A stretch of DNA of 44,045 bases, from assembly GCA_900755985.1 (NCBI GenBank), contig CAAEIL010000268.1, positions 1-44,045 of the forward strand. Reading direction: 5' to 3'. Below are positions 17,170 to 25,408 of the stretch, one piece after another (the first letter of the stretch is position 1; the number at the start of each line of letters is the position of its first letter). This DNA comes from Bacteroidales bacterium. Lineage in GTDB: Bacteria > Bacteroidota > Bacteroidia > Bacteroidales > Muribaculaceae. Position numbers and translations under genes: made by a program. The notes beneath the pieces were generated by a model, which was not told the origin of the DNA, ran no database searches, and was given only the letters and a program-made list of their open reading frames with translations.

Positions 17170-18270
17170 TGTTTTAAGTTTTACACTGCCCCCAAAGTGC
17201 CTCCGGGCGGACCAATGAGGCAAGGGTGATAGCCGTTTTACAGGCGAAAAGTCGTGCCAATGAGAGCAGAGGCAAGCTTGCTTGACTATGCCGAGTGCAG
17301 CCGACTTTGCGGTCCCGTAGGGCCGAAAAACGGAGGAACACGGAGTGCAAACCTGCCCTTGACGTTCCGGACGGAGGTAATAACTTTGCGGCGTAAAACC
17401 GGACAATGGGCCTGACGTGGTAGCCCGGAATGGAAACGGAGATGAAAGACGGAAAGCAGGAACGAGGCTCACGGAGAGCGGTTAACCGCCACGATAGGAC
17501 TTCACCCGAACCGAAGATGCCAGACCACAAGAGACCGGCGGCGGGCGCTCCGAGTATCTGTTGCGGTGCTTACTGCTATGGCAAGTATGACGGCGGTGTG
17601 CCCGAAGGATAGCGCAGCCCGACGATTGCGACACCATAAACTGCAAAGCCACGCGGACGATGCAGACCCACCGCTAAAAAGTTCCAGACGGAGAGGCCCC
17701 GTTAGTGGAGAGAGCAGATAGAGGATGAATTCTCCGCTAAAAATTCATGGGAATACGCTGTGCGGCAGGTTCGGCCAAAATAGCATGCTGTACCGCTGAA
17801 AGAGTTTCACAACGACCGGCACCCCGCAGGGCTACTGCAATCACCGGGACATTTACCGCCACAGCAAGAAGGAGTGCCACGAAATAGGCTAATCGCTCAA
17901 GCGCTTTCGTAGCGGAGTGAAGAAAGAATCTCCTCTTCGACCACGGAGCCGTCCTGTTCATAAGCTGCTCGATGGAAAAGCGCTTATCGCTTTAGTGCTT
18001 TGTTACGCAAAGAAACAGTGTTCCGCGTAGTCTGACCACTCCCTCTCACTCCGTTTCTTGAAGGTGTCGCTCTGCGGCAGGGCGGCTCTTACCATATCAT
18101 CATAATGAACTGTTCTCACGCTTCGCAGAGTGAATGCTAATTCATTGGGGCAATAAGGTAAAATATAAATGAGGTCCCGAATTACCTCGAAAGAAATTGA
18201 AATGAAATTTGCGGGGCGAATTTGCGCGGAATATTTCGATTTTGCCCGCAATTTGCCCGTAGAAAATGAG
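17170..18270. other. About 1.1 kb without a convincing gene, probable mobile-element remnant
   Basis: All frames here are short and low in coding character, and no protein family is recognised. The sequence up to ~17.7 kb is GC-rich with many short inverted repeats. The part from ~18.13 kb to the tRNA side is AT-richer and ends with two TTTGCCCG repeats (18241-18259). A plus-strand stretch near 17554-17592 could encode a cysteine/tyrosine-rich peptide slightly like the YCGTYGKYNDG part of ArdA, but the frame soon stops. Lying between a broken ardA and tRNA-Leu, the block is best read as decayed integrative-element DNA or an unannotated structured RNA. Confidence 0.4.
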
Positions 18271-18315
18271 AAAAGCGACTTAACTATTGAACTTTCAATT
18301 AGTTAAGTCGCTTTT
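18271..18315 (-). terminator. Strong hairpin terminator after tRNA-Leu
   Basis: Arms 18271-18291 and 18294-18315 pair over 21 bp with one bulged base. The stem ends in a run of A on the left, that is T on the minus strand. It begins 5 nt after the tRNA 3' end in minus-strand direction. This is the clearest intrinsic terminator in the left half of the window. It also marks the junction with the accessory DNA. Confidence 0.85.
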
Positions 18316-18319
18316 GGGG

Positions 18320-18400
18320 TGCCCAGAACAGGACTCGAACCTGCACGTCTCTCAACACTCGCACCTGAAACGAGCGCGTCTACCATTCCGCCACCTGGGC
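18320..18400 (-). tRNA. tRNA-Leu (CAG)
   Basis: Cloverleaf of 81 nt with acceptor GCCCAGG, D-arm GG, anticodon loop TTCAGGT (anticodon CAG), a long variable arm as in class II tRNAs and T-loop TTCGAGT. CCA is not encoded. It is transcribed on the minus strand and followed at once by the strong hairpin. tRNA-Leu genes are frequent integration sites for mobile elements, which fits the accessory DNA on its 3' side. Confidence 0.97.
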
Positions 18401-18428
18401 CTGAGGGGAAATACGTGGATTTCGACTG

Positions 18429-18436
18429 CAAAGGTA
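18429..18436 (-). promoter_or_regulatory. Predicted promoter (-7 element) of tRNA-Leu
   Basis: TACCTTTG on the minus strand fits TAnnTTTG and lies 28 nt before the mature tRNA. Further upstream the strand is an A-rich tract without a clear TTG at -33. No competing match lies closer. The stretch from here to rpiB (18437-18726) is strikingly T-rich on the plus strand and carries no other feature I can support. Confidence 0.6.
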
Positions 18437-18726
18437 ATGTTTTTTTTTGAATCTCGATGCGTTTTTGATTTTTTTTGTGCGAGTGAACCCGATTTTTTTG
18501 TTTTTTGTTTATTTTTGTGGTGGGTTTTGCTTCGCTTGTTTTACCTGCTTTTTGCCGACCGGTTGGCTTTGTCGGCAGGTTGGACGGTTTGTTTACGATG
18601 GCGATGGTTGCGTTGTAAACTTGGCTGCCCGGTATTCATTTTTATATTTGGTATTAAAACTTTCTTCCCGATATTCTATCTTTTATCCTGATATTAAATT
18701 TTTATAACGACATAAAACTTTTGATT

Positions 18727-19200
18727 ATGAGTATTCTTAAACCCGGAACGGCTGTGGGTCTTTGCAGCGACCACGCCGGTTTTGAACTCAAGGAGATGGT
18801 TAAGGGCTTTCTTGAGGCCCATGACATTGTTGTCAAGGATTTTGGCACGTTTTCGCCTGATTCGTGCGACTATGCTGATTTTGCTCACCCGTGTGCTTGT
18901 GCCGTCGAGGCGGGGGAGGTTTATCCGGCTGTCGCTATCTGCGGCACAGGCAATGGCATAGGGATGACTCTGAACAAGCACCAGGGAGTAAGGGCGGCAT
19001 TATGCTGGGCGCCTGAGCTTGCTCGCTTGGCACGTGCACACAACGATGCCAATGTTCTTGTGATGCCGGCGCGCTTCATCGAGCCTACCGTTGCCATGGA
19101 GTGCGTCGAGGTGTTCATGAACACGGCTTTTGACGGTGGACGACATGCGCGACGCATCGCCAAGATTCCGGTGACGGCGGATACCTGCCGCAAGCCCTGA
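18727..19200 (+). CDS. rpiB: Ribose-5-phosphate isomerase B
   Basis: The 157-aa enzyme of the RpiB/LacAB family interconverts ribulose-5-phosphate and ribose-5-phosphate in the pentose phosphate pathway. Motifs are CSDHAGFELK (N-terminal phosphate/sugar site), CGTGNGIGMTLNKHQGVRAA (~72-91, with the catalytic Cys and the anion-hole loop) and ARAHNDANVLVMPAR. Length is normal. I chose the ATG giving MSILKPG over one two codons upstream because the shorter start matches the family better. The next gene starts 3 nt after the stop, so the two are probably one operon. Confidence 0.95.
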   Translation: MSILKPGTAVGLCSDHAGFELKEMVKGFLEAHDIVVKDFGTFSPDSCDYADFAHPCACAVEAGEVYPAVAICGTGNGIGMTLNKHQGVRAALCWAPELARLARAHNDANVLVMPARFIEPTVAMECVEVFMNTAFDGGRHARRIAKIPVTADTCRKP

Positions 19201-19203
19201 GGC

Positions 19204-20328
19204 ATGGACAGGACTGATTATCGGCGTCTTATCGACGAAATATCGCGTTACGATATCCGGGACTGTGACAACGAATTTCTGACGACGTTGCAATCTCGGA
19301 ATCCCGATCTTGCGCGTGCGCTCATCGACTATGCGGTTTCAGTGCTGACGCCTGCCGAGGTCGAGTACTTCGGTGAAGTGCTTTCTATTGGTTTTTTCGG
19401 CGATTTGGACCGCATGCGCGGTATTGCATGTCATAAAATCTGCCACGATGCCGCTGCAGTACGCGAGCGCCGCGAACTCAGCGCGTTGTGCTGTAAATAC
19501 GACAAATCGCAGGAACCTTTTGTGAGCAATCCGTCGCTGGCGGACGCTTTGCACAATGATGACCTTGTCTGCCTCGGCGCTCTTGTGTGCAACGGGCAAA
19601 ACCATATTTTCATCCACCAAGGGATGTATGGCCTTCTTGAGCCGAGGCTTCCGCAGTATTTCTTGGACTGGGCCTGCAATGAGTTCAAGGGCAAGAAAGT
19701 ATATGTGCGCATACGTGCGCAGGCGCTGACGCCGCGGCCAAGTCCCGAGCCTGTTGTGGAGGCTGTAACTATCCTCAGAGACCCCTGTTGGTGGAAAAAT
19801 CTCAGCCTCAGACCGGGGCAGGATACCGGCAGCTCTTTCGAGTTGTTTGACGAGAAGTTATGTCCCGACAACCGACAGAGATATTGGGAATATAATGCCA
19901 AGCATGTCAGGCGCCTGGAGTATCATGCCCGCAAGGACAATACGCGCAACCCCGAGTATCTGAGCATGATGCTCGAAGAGCTTATTCTGCACGAAGACAA
20001 GGCGCGCCCCGAGCGTACGTTCATCGAAGGGCGCATGATTCACCTCGACACGGCGGCTAAGTACGGTCAGCCCTTCGGGACAGCGCGCCTTATGCACATC
20101 GACATCGCGCTAAACTACTACTTCGACGAGGCTGCCGGGCAACGTCTGGCACAAAATCTTGCCAACGGCGGAAAAACGGTGGACGCGACAATGCGTACGC
20201 ATCTGTTTCGCGTAGACGATGTCGCGATGATGTGGCTTTTCCGCTTTGCATACGCTTTTTTCAAATCCGGGACACTTCTCGACGAATGGGTCAAATATCA
20301 GTTTGCCGGCATGAACTATTCAGTATAA
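19204..20328 (+). CDS. Hypothetical protein co-transcribed with rpiB
   Basis: The 374-aa soluble protein is not recognised. No signal peptide, membrane segment or nucleotide-binding motif is seen. Features include a His/Cys-rich stretch with ACHKICHDA (~75-83) and CCKYDKS (~95-101), a WW pair near 198, and a C-terminal part rich in aromatic residues (MMWLFRFAYAFF). Only 3 nt separate it from rpiB. Gene position suggests a carbohydrate or general metabolic role, but nothing in the sequence proves that. The coding character is strong along the whole frame. Confidence 0.8.
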   Translation: MDRTDYRRLIDEISRYDIRDCDNEFLTTLQSRNPDLARALIDYAVSVLTPAEVEYFGEVLSIGFFGDLDRMRGIACHKICHDAAAVRERRELSALCCKYDKSQEPFVSNPSLADALHNDDLVCLGALVCNGQNHIFIHQGMYGLLEPRLPQYFLDWACNEFKGKKVYVRIRAQALTPRPSPEPVVEAVTILRDPCWWKNLSLRPGQDTGSSFELFDEKLCPDNRQRYWEYNAKHVRRLEYHARKDNTRNPEYLSMMLEELILHEDKARPERTFIEGRMIHLDTAAKYGQPFGTARLMHIDIALNYYFDEAAGQRLAQNLANGGKTVDATMRTHLFRVDDVAMMWLFRFAYAFFKSGTLLDEWVKYQFAGMNYSV

Positions 20329-20441
20329 AAAAACGGCACATAAAAATTTTGTCTGAAAGTCGATTGAAGGTTCATTGAAAGTTTCATAAAAATTTAAAGG
20401 AATTTTTAAGTTAATTATTTCCGTTTTAAGGAATAAAGTAT

Positions 20442-20449
20442 TAATTTTG
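20442..20449 (+). promoter_or_regulatory. Predicted promoter of the secreted-protein gene
   Basis: TAATTTTG matches TAnnTTTG, 46 nt before the ATG at 20496, within a very AT-rich 167-nt spacer. A clear TTG at -33 is lacking. The short leader has no hairpin of note. Confidence 0.5.
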
Positions 20450-20495
20450 CGCAGAAAACATAAAAATCTTTATTAACTCTAAAAATACTCCTAAT

Positions 20496-22574
20496 ATGAA
20501 GAAATTTTTACTTTCAATGATGGCTTTAGTGGGTATGTGCACAATGGCTTCGGCCGAAACAGTCACTTTCCCCACAACAGCCGGCGACTGGACCGAGTAT
20601 ACATGGACTCAGTCGGGTGATAATTTCACAGGCAATGTAGGCGGTTATACTTTCCTGCTTGCAAAAAACACAAGTAGCTCTACACTTGTAGCTCCTGATA
20701 CATATTCAATCCGCGTGTATGCCGGAGCAAACCTCACCATCACCGCTCCCGCCGGAACAGTGATGACCCAGGTTGAAGGTGTCACCGCTGCCAGCAGCAA
20801 GGCTACCGGCACCTCAGTTCAGGGTTCATGGAAAAACGAAACCGGCACAATTACAGCCGGAGTCGACCAGGCTTTCAAATTCACCACAACCACGGGTCAG
20901 GCCTCAATCACATTTGACGGTGACGGCAAACAGCTCCGCATCAAAACTATCACAATCACCTTCTCGGCCGGTACGGCTACCACAAAAGACCCCGCCAACC
21001 TCAAATTCCCGAAGACCACTTACACGGCTACTCTCGGCGAGGTTTTCGCAGCTCCCGCTCTCAGCAAAGACACCGACGCCCCCGCCGTTTACTCGTCGTC
21101 GAAACCCGAAGTTGCCACTGTTGACGCTTCGACAGGCGCCATTAAACTCGTAGCCGAAGGCTCGACCGTCATCACTGCCACCACTGCCGAGACCGAAGAC
21201 TTCGAAGCCGGCAATGCAAGCTACACTCTCAACGTGAAACCTGCTGCCGTAAAGAAAACCGTTAATCTCGTATCGGCTGCCTCGAACGGCAATTTCGCTT
21301 TTGTCACTCCCAAAGGCGTTATGAAGAACTACACCGGCTCGAACACCAACTACGGTTATGTATATATCGACACCGAAATCGTTCCCACCGGCAACTCTTT
21401 CGAATGTCCCGAAGAATACCTCGTTACCGTTGAAAACGTAGAAGGCAAAGGATACACTTTCAAAGGCACCAACAACAAATACTGGGGCATGGACGCAACT
21501 CACACCGGCTCGTTCAACTACTACGACACCCCCGATGCCAATGGTTCGAACTGCTACTGGGATATCACATTCACCGGCAACACTGCCAAAATCACCAACA
21601 AAGGCCGCACCGATTGCTTCCTCAGCTATAAAGAATACAACACCAGCTGGGAAGTGGTTACTACCAAAACTGCCACCGACCCATCCGACTTTACTCTCTA
21701 CAAATCGGATGACGTTGTTCTGCCCGAAGTTGCCGCTCCTGTATTCAATCCTGCATCGGGCGCTGTTGAAAAAGGCACCAAAGTAGCAATCACAACCGCT
21801 ACCGAAGGCGCTAAAATCTACTACACTATCGACGGTTCCGAACCTACCGAAGCTTCGGCTGTCTACAGCAACCCCATTGAAGTCAACGACATCCTCACCA
21901 TCAAAGCTTTCGCCGCCAAAGAAGGTATGCAGGCTTCGGCCGTTGTCTCCGCTTCATATGTTATCAAATCCACAGCCGTAACATCTGCCGCTACATTCAA
22001 CTTCACCGATCCCGCCAAACTGACCCCCGCTTACTCGCTCAGTGACGCTGTAGACGATGGCACTACCGGTAACAAGAAAATCGAGGTTAATGACGTAACC
22101 TTCACAGCCAACGGTATTTCAATCGTCAACACCGGTGGAAGCACACCCGCTCGTCTCTACTATCAGACAACAAGCGAAGCCTGGAGCTACCGTGTCTACA
22201 AAACCTCTGTACTGACTGTCTCCTGCGCTGCTAACAGCAAACTCGTCAGCATCGTATTCGATCCTCAGACAACATCATATGCAACCGCTCTTAGCAATGC
22301 CAAATTCTCGGTAGGCGCTTACGACAAAGACAGCAAAACCCTCAGCCTTCCCGACGGAACCACAAAAGTGGACATCACTGCATCGGCAACAACCGGCTTC
22401 AAGGGCATCACCGTCAACTACTCGAACGCAAGCGCAGTCAGCACTATCGAAGCTGAAGACACCGAAGCACCCGCTGTTTACTACAACCTGCAGGGCGTAC
22501 GCGTAGCTAACCCCGAAAACGGTCTCTACATCCGCGTTCAGGGCAACAAAGCCACCAAGGTTCTCGTAAAATAA
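20496..22574 (+). CDS. Large secreted protein with Ig-like and CHB_HEX_C domains and T9SS-like C-terminal tail
   Basis: 692 aa. Signal peptide 1-20 (MKKFLLSMMALVG, cut after ASA). Residues ~21-160 form a beta-rich module, and a similar module recurs at ~500-640. A BIG2-like Ig domain lies at ~165-248 (KPEVATVDASTGAI, EGSTVITATT). A chitobiase/beta-hexosaminidase C-terminal-type domain lies at ~413-490, with IYYTIDGSEPT at 441-451. The last ~35 residues (YYNLQGVRV, then GLYIRVQG and a Lys-rich end) resemble the type A sorting signal of the type IX secretion system. The protein is probably exported across the outer membrane and surface-attached. A glycan-binding or adhesive role is inferred, and no catalytic domain is visible. 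It has its own promoter and terminator. Confidence 0.88.
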   Translation: MKKFLLSMMALVGMCTMASAETVTFPTTAGDWTEYTWTQSGDNFTGNVGGYTFLLAKNTSSSTLVAPDTYSIRVYAGANLTITAPAGTVMTQVEGVTAASSKATGTSVQGSWKNETGTITAGVDQAFKFTTTTGQASITFDGDGKQLRIKTITITFSAGTATTKDPANLKFPKTTYTATLGEVFAAPALSKDTDAPAVYSSSKPEVATVDASTGAIKLVAEGSTVITATTAETEDFEAGNASYTLNVKPAAVKKTVNLVSAASNGNFAFVTPKGVMKNYTGSNTNYGYVYIDTEIVPTGNSFECPEEYLVTVENVEGKGYTFKGTNNKYWGMDATHTGSFNYYDTPDANGSNCYWDITFTGNTAKITNKGRTDCFLSYKEYNTSWEVVTTKTATDPSDFTLYKSDDVVLPEVAAPVFNPASGAVEKGTKVAITTATEGAKIYYTIDGSEPTEASAVYSNPIEVNDILTIKAFAAKEGMQASAVVSASYVIKSTAVTSAATFNFTDPAKLTPAYSLSDAVDDGTTGNKKIEVNDVTFTANGISIVNTGGSTPARLYYQTTSEAWSYRVYKTSVLTVSCAANSKLVSIVFDPQTTSYATALSNAKFSVGAYDKDSKTLSLPDGTTKVDITASATTGFKGITVNYSNASAVSTIEAEDTEAPAVYYNLQGVRVANPENGLYIRVQGNKATKVLVK

Positions 22575-22608
22575 CCCACTCCGACCCAAATCCCCTACAC
22601 TATACATC

Positions 22609-22645
22609 CGACGGCCGCCCCGCAAAGGAGCGGCCGTCGTTTCGT
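22609..22645 (+). terminator. Intrinsic terminator after the secreted-protein gene
   Basis: CGACGGCCGC (22609-22618) pairs with GCGGCCGTCG (22630-22639) around an 11-base loop, followed by TTTCGTT. It begins 34 nt after the stop codon. The GC-rich stem and T-rich tail fit a factor-independent terminator. Confidence 0.8.
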
Positions 22646-23150
22646 TCAAAGCCGACACAGTCTCAGCCGACACGACGGCGCAGAGAACAGAGATGAAGCA
22701 TGATATACGAGCGGAACGACACAGCCAAAACAAGCAATCCGGCAAAAGTTATCAGAAACAACGGCCCGGTAAAATTTATCGGCGAAATTTAAATTAATAA
22801 TGTATGCACGCGCTATAACACCGGCGAACATACATTTCATGCACAACCATCGAAATATTAATTGCATAATACACTCCTATATTTATTACTTGACCGCCCA
22901 CCAGCGCCGTTAATGAATAAATCGCCCATTCAGCAACAGACAAATAACCGCAGACACCCGCACAGCCAAATTCGAGACACATTAACGTAAAAAACACAAG
23001 AGCCCCTCGTGCATCCTCCGTCGCCGCGTATGCCCTGCCCTATGTCATGAGTGCCGTGCCATGCATGCCCCAAGCACGGCGACCGTGCGTTTCCCAGCGT
23101 GTCGCCGCATGTCGCCGCGAAAAAAACTTTTGAAAAAAAGCAGAAATATT
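22646..23150. other. Intergenic stretch with no supported gene
   Basis: About 500 bases between the terminator and the tRNA/tuf promoter. Small minus-strand frames exist but have no family signature or coding bias. Near 23099-23120 TGTCGCCGC(A/G) is repeated twice in tandem. I see nothing else. Confidence 0.5.
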
Positions 23151-23180
23151 TTGGTGGATAAAAAAAAGTTTGTAACTTTG
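23151..23180 (+). promoter_or_regulatory. Promoter of the tRNA-Thr-Tyr-Gly-Thr-tuf operon
   Basis: TTG at 23151-23153, a 19-bp spacer and TAACTTTG at 23173-23180 match the Bacteroidota housekeeping promoter (TTG-N19-21-TAnnTTTG) almost perfectly. This is the best promoter match in the window, as expected for a strongly expressed stable-RNA/tuf operon. The first tRNA begins ~75 nt downstream of the predicted start. Confidence 0.85.
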
Positions 23181-23261
23181 CATCCGCAAACGGGAAACAA
23201 CGCGGTCTCCGCGGCTAAGAAACCAAGAAGCGATACCTGTTTGCATGAGAAATTTGACAAT

Positions 23262-23335
23262 GCCTCTTTAGCTCAGTTGGCCAGAGCACGTGATTTGTAA
23301 TCTCGGGGTCGTTGGTTCGAATCCGACAAGAGGCT
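23262..23335 (+). tRNA. tRNA-Thr (TGT)
   Basis: 74-nt cloverleaf with acceptor GCCTCTT pairing with AAGAGGC, D-loop with GG, anticodon TGT and T-loop TTCGAAT. CCA is not encoded. It is the first gene of the tRNA-tuf operon. Confidence 0.97.
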
Positions 23336-23375
23336 CAAGAAAAAATTTGGATATCCACAGGCGATATACAATTTC

Positions 23376-23458
23376 GGGCGAATACCAGAGTGGCCAAATG
23401 GGGCAGACTGTAAATCTGCTGGTTTATACCTTCGGTGGTTCGAATCCATCTTCGCCCA
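23376..23458 (+). tRNA. tRNA-Tyr (GTA)
   Basis: 83-nt class II tRNA with acceptor GGGCGAA, anticodon stem GCAGA/TCTGC around CTGTAAA (anticodon GTA), long variable arm and discriminator A. Second tRNA of the operon. Confidence 0.97.
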
Positions 23459-23467
23459 CACTCCAAT

Positions 23468-23540
23468 GCGGAAGTAGCTCAGTTGATAGAGCATCAGCCT
23501 TCCAAGCTGAGGGTCGCGAGTTTGAGCCTCGTCTTCCGCT
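23468..23540 (+). tRNA. tRNA-Gly (TCC)
   Basis: 73 nt, acceptor GCGGAAG/CTTCCGC, anticodon TCC. The elbow is unusual. The D-loop reads AGTTGATAGA, so position 19 is A instead of G. The T-loop reads TTTGAGC, so position 56 is T instead of C. The two changes compensate each other (A19-U56 in place of G19-C56). All stems are otherwise sound, with one G-U pair (49-65). Confidence 0.95.
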
Positions 23541-23601
23541 CAAAACAAATTCCGGGCCCTAAGCCAAGGCTCACCGCTTCGGAAGCAAGACATACAGATT
23601 T

Positions 23602-23673
<72 letters not shown>

Positions 23674-23773
23674 CTAAGATTTTTCAAAAAATCTGTCAGC
23701 CCCGATAGTGTCCTTACATTGTCGTGGCGTCTTGTTAAGATTTTATATCATTAATTAAAAAATAAACCAAGTT

Positions 23774-24958
23774 ATGGCAAAAGAGAAATTCGAAAGAACC
23801 AAACCGCATGTTAACATCGGTACCATCGGTCACGTTGACCACGGCAAAACCACCCTCACCGCCGCTATTACCACCGTGCTTGCCAAAGCCGGTCTCTCGG
23901 AAGTGAAATCGTTCGACCAGATCGACAACGCCCCCGAAGAAAAAGAGCGCGGTATCACCATCAACACCGCCCACGTAGAATACGAAACCGCAAACCGTCA
24001 CTACGCACACGTTGACTGCCCGGGACACGCCGACTACGTTAAGAACATGGTTACCGGTGCTGCCCAGATGGACGGCGCTATCATCGTTGTTGCCGCTACC
24101 GACGGCCCGATGCCCCAGACTCGCGAGCACATCCTTCTCGCCCGTCAGGTGAACGTTCCCCGTCTTGTTGTCTTCCTCAACAAATGCGATATGGTTGACG
24201 ACGAAGAAATGCTCGAACTCGTCGAAATGGACATGCAGGAACTTCTCGACCAGTACGAATACGATGGCGAAAACACCCCCATCATCCGCGGCTCGGCCCT
24301 CGGCGCCCTCAACGGCGAACCCGAATGGGAAGCTAAAGTCATGGAACTCATGGACGCTGTCGACAACTGGATTCCCCTGCCCCCCCGCGACATCGACAAA
24401 CCCTTCCTCATGCCCGTCGAAGACGTATTCTCGATCACCGGCCGTGGTACCGTTGCTACCGGTCGTATCGAAACCGGCGTCGTAAAAGTCGGTGACGAAG
24501 TTCAAATCATGGGCCTCGGCGCCAACCTCAAATCGACCGTCACAGGTGTCGAAATGTTCCGCAAACTCCTTGACCAGGGCGAAGCCGGTGATAACGTCGG
24601 CCTGTTGCTCCGCGGCATCGACAAAAAAGAAATCAAACGCGGTATGGTTATCTGCCACCCCGGTGTCATCAAACCCCACGACGAATTCAAAGCTTCGGTC
24701 TACATCCTCAAGAAAGAAGAAGGTGGCCGTCACACCCCGTTCCACAACAACTACCGTCCTCAGTTCTACATCCGCACACTTGACGTTACCGGCGAAATCA
24801 CCCTTCCCGAAGGCGTAGAAATGGTAATGCCCGGCGACCACGTAGAAATCAAGGTCAAACTGATTCAGCCCGTAGCATGTGATCAGGGTCTGCGTTTCGC
24901 TATCCGCGAAGGCGGCCGCACCGTAGGTTCGGGTCAGATTACCGAAATCCTCGAATAA
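23774..24958 (+). CDS. tuf: Elongation factor Tu
   Basis: The 394-aa EF-Tu delivers aminoacyl-tRNA to the ribosome as a GTP complex. The G1 motif GHVDHGKTTL lies at ~18-27, G2 with GITINT, G3 DCPGHADY at ~80, G4 NKCD at ~135, then domains 2 and 3 with GRGTVATGR. Length and sequence are normal for the family. It follows four tRNA genes in the same operon and ends before a strong hairpin. Confidence 0.99.
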   Translation: MAKEKFERTKPHVNIGTIGHVDHGKTTLTAAITTVLAKAGLSEVKSFDQIDNAPEEKERGITINTAHVEYETANRHYAHVDCPGHADYVKNMVTGAAQMDGAIIVVAATDGPMPQTREHILLARQVNVPRLVVFLNKCDMVDDEEMLELVEMDMQELLDQYEYDGENTPIIRGSALGALNGEPEWEAKVMELMDAVDNWIPLPPRDIDKPFLMPVEDVFSITGRGTVATGRIETGVVKVGDEVQIMGLGANLKSTVTGVEMFRKLLDQGEAGDNVGLLLRGIDKKEIKRGMVICHPGVIKPHDEFKASVYILKKEEGGRHTPFHNNYRPQFYIRTLDVTGEITLPEGVEMVMPGDHVEIKVKLIQPVACDQGLRFAIREGGRTVGSGQITEILE

Positions 24959-25041
24959 TACCCTTAGGCGCCCGACGACAGCGTACCGCTGCAAAGCGCA
25001 CAAGGAAAGGGCTTAAATAAACAACGCCCGTCGATACCAAC

Positions 25042-25091
25042 AAAAACCGGTCAGCCATGACCGTAAGGACAAGAGGCCGACCGGTTTTTTT
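25042..25091 (+). terminator. Terminator with competing hairpin between tuf and tRNA-Trp (possible attenuator)
   Basis: The arms AAAAACCGGTC (25042-25052) and GACCGGTTTTTTT (25079-25091) form a strong stem with a T run, an intrinsic terminator for tuf. The left arm also takes part in a second, exclusive hairpin, CGGTCA-GCCA-TGACCG (25048-25063). tRNA-Trp starts 6 nt after the T run, and no TAnnTTTG promoter is visible between. So tRNA-Trp, secE, nusG and the genes behind them may depend on read-through. Confidence 0.75.
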
Positions 25092-25097
25092 AACGAT

Positions 25098-25170
25098 ACG
25101 GGATTAGCTCAGTTGGTAGAGCATCGGTCTCCAAAACCGAGTGTCGGGAGTTCGAGTCTCTCATCCCGTG
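25098..25170 (+). tRNA. tRNA-Trp (CCA)
   Basis: 73 nt with acceptor ACGGGAT/ATCCCGT, anticodon loop CTCCAAA (anticodon CCA), T-loop TTCGAGT and discriminator G. It lies between tuf and secE as in many Bacteroidota and is probably cut from a transcript shared with secE. Confidence 0.97.
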
Positions 25171-25186
25171 CAAAAAAATATTAAGA

Positions 25187-25387
25187 ATGAAAAAACTCAA
25201 ACTACTTACAAATATCGAGGAGTCTTATGACGAACTGCGTTATAAGACTTCTTGGCCCTCAAAGAAACAGCTCATCAAGTCTGCTGTAATCGTCATGGTT
25301 GCTTCCGTTGTGATCGCCCTGATCATTTTTGCCATGGACCAGATTGTCTCCAACCTGATGAAACTGATTTATTCTTTTGGTAACTAA
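25187..25387 (+). CDS. secE: Preprotein translocase subunit SecE
   Basis: The 66-aa short form of SecE has one C-terminal membrane segment (~31-52, SAVIVMVASVVIALIIF). It is preceded by the amphipathic helix with the conserved Trp-Pro pair (ELRYKTSWPSKKQL). SecE clamps SecY in the SecYEG channel of the inner membrane. It starts 16 nt after tRNA-Trp and precedes nusG by 21 nt, the usual order. Confidence 0.95.
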   Translation: MKKLKLLTNIEESYDELRYKTSWPSKKQLIKSAVIVMVASVVIALIIFAMDQIVSNLMKLIYSFGN

Positions 25388-25408
25388 CCCCATTAAGTGC
25401 AGAGTTCA

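Noticed and set aside
17174..17530. 118-aa minus-strand frame upstream of ardA
   Set aside because: No family resemblance and no coding bias; overlaps repeat-rich noncoding DNA.
18003..18251. 82-aa minus-strand frame next to tRNA-Leu
   Set aside because: No recognisable domain, AT-rich start and no promoter. Kept as part of the gene-poor block.
18447..18707. 86-aa plus-strand frame before rpiB
   Set aside because: Arises from the T-rich tract (Phe/Leu/Cys-rich), with no plausible product.
23735..25003. 422-aa minus-strand frame opposite tuf
   Set aside because: A long mirror frame caused by strong codon bias of tuf. Similar mirror frames occur opposite rpoB, rpoC and aspS.
25057..25110. 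Short frame starting ATGACC across the terminator before tRNA-Trp, as a leader peptide
   Set aside because: It runs into the tRNA, has no run of a regulatory amino acid and no start-site support.
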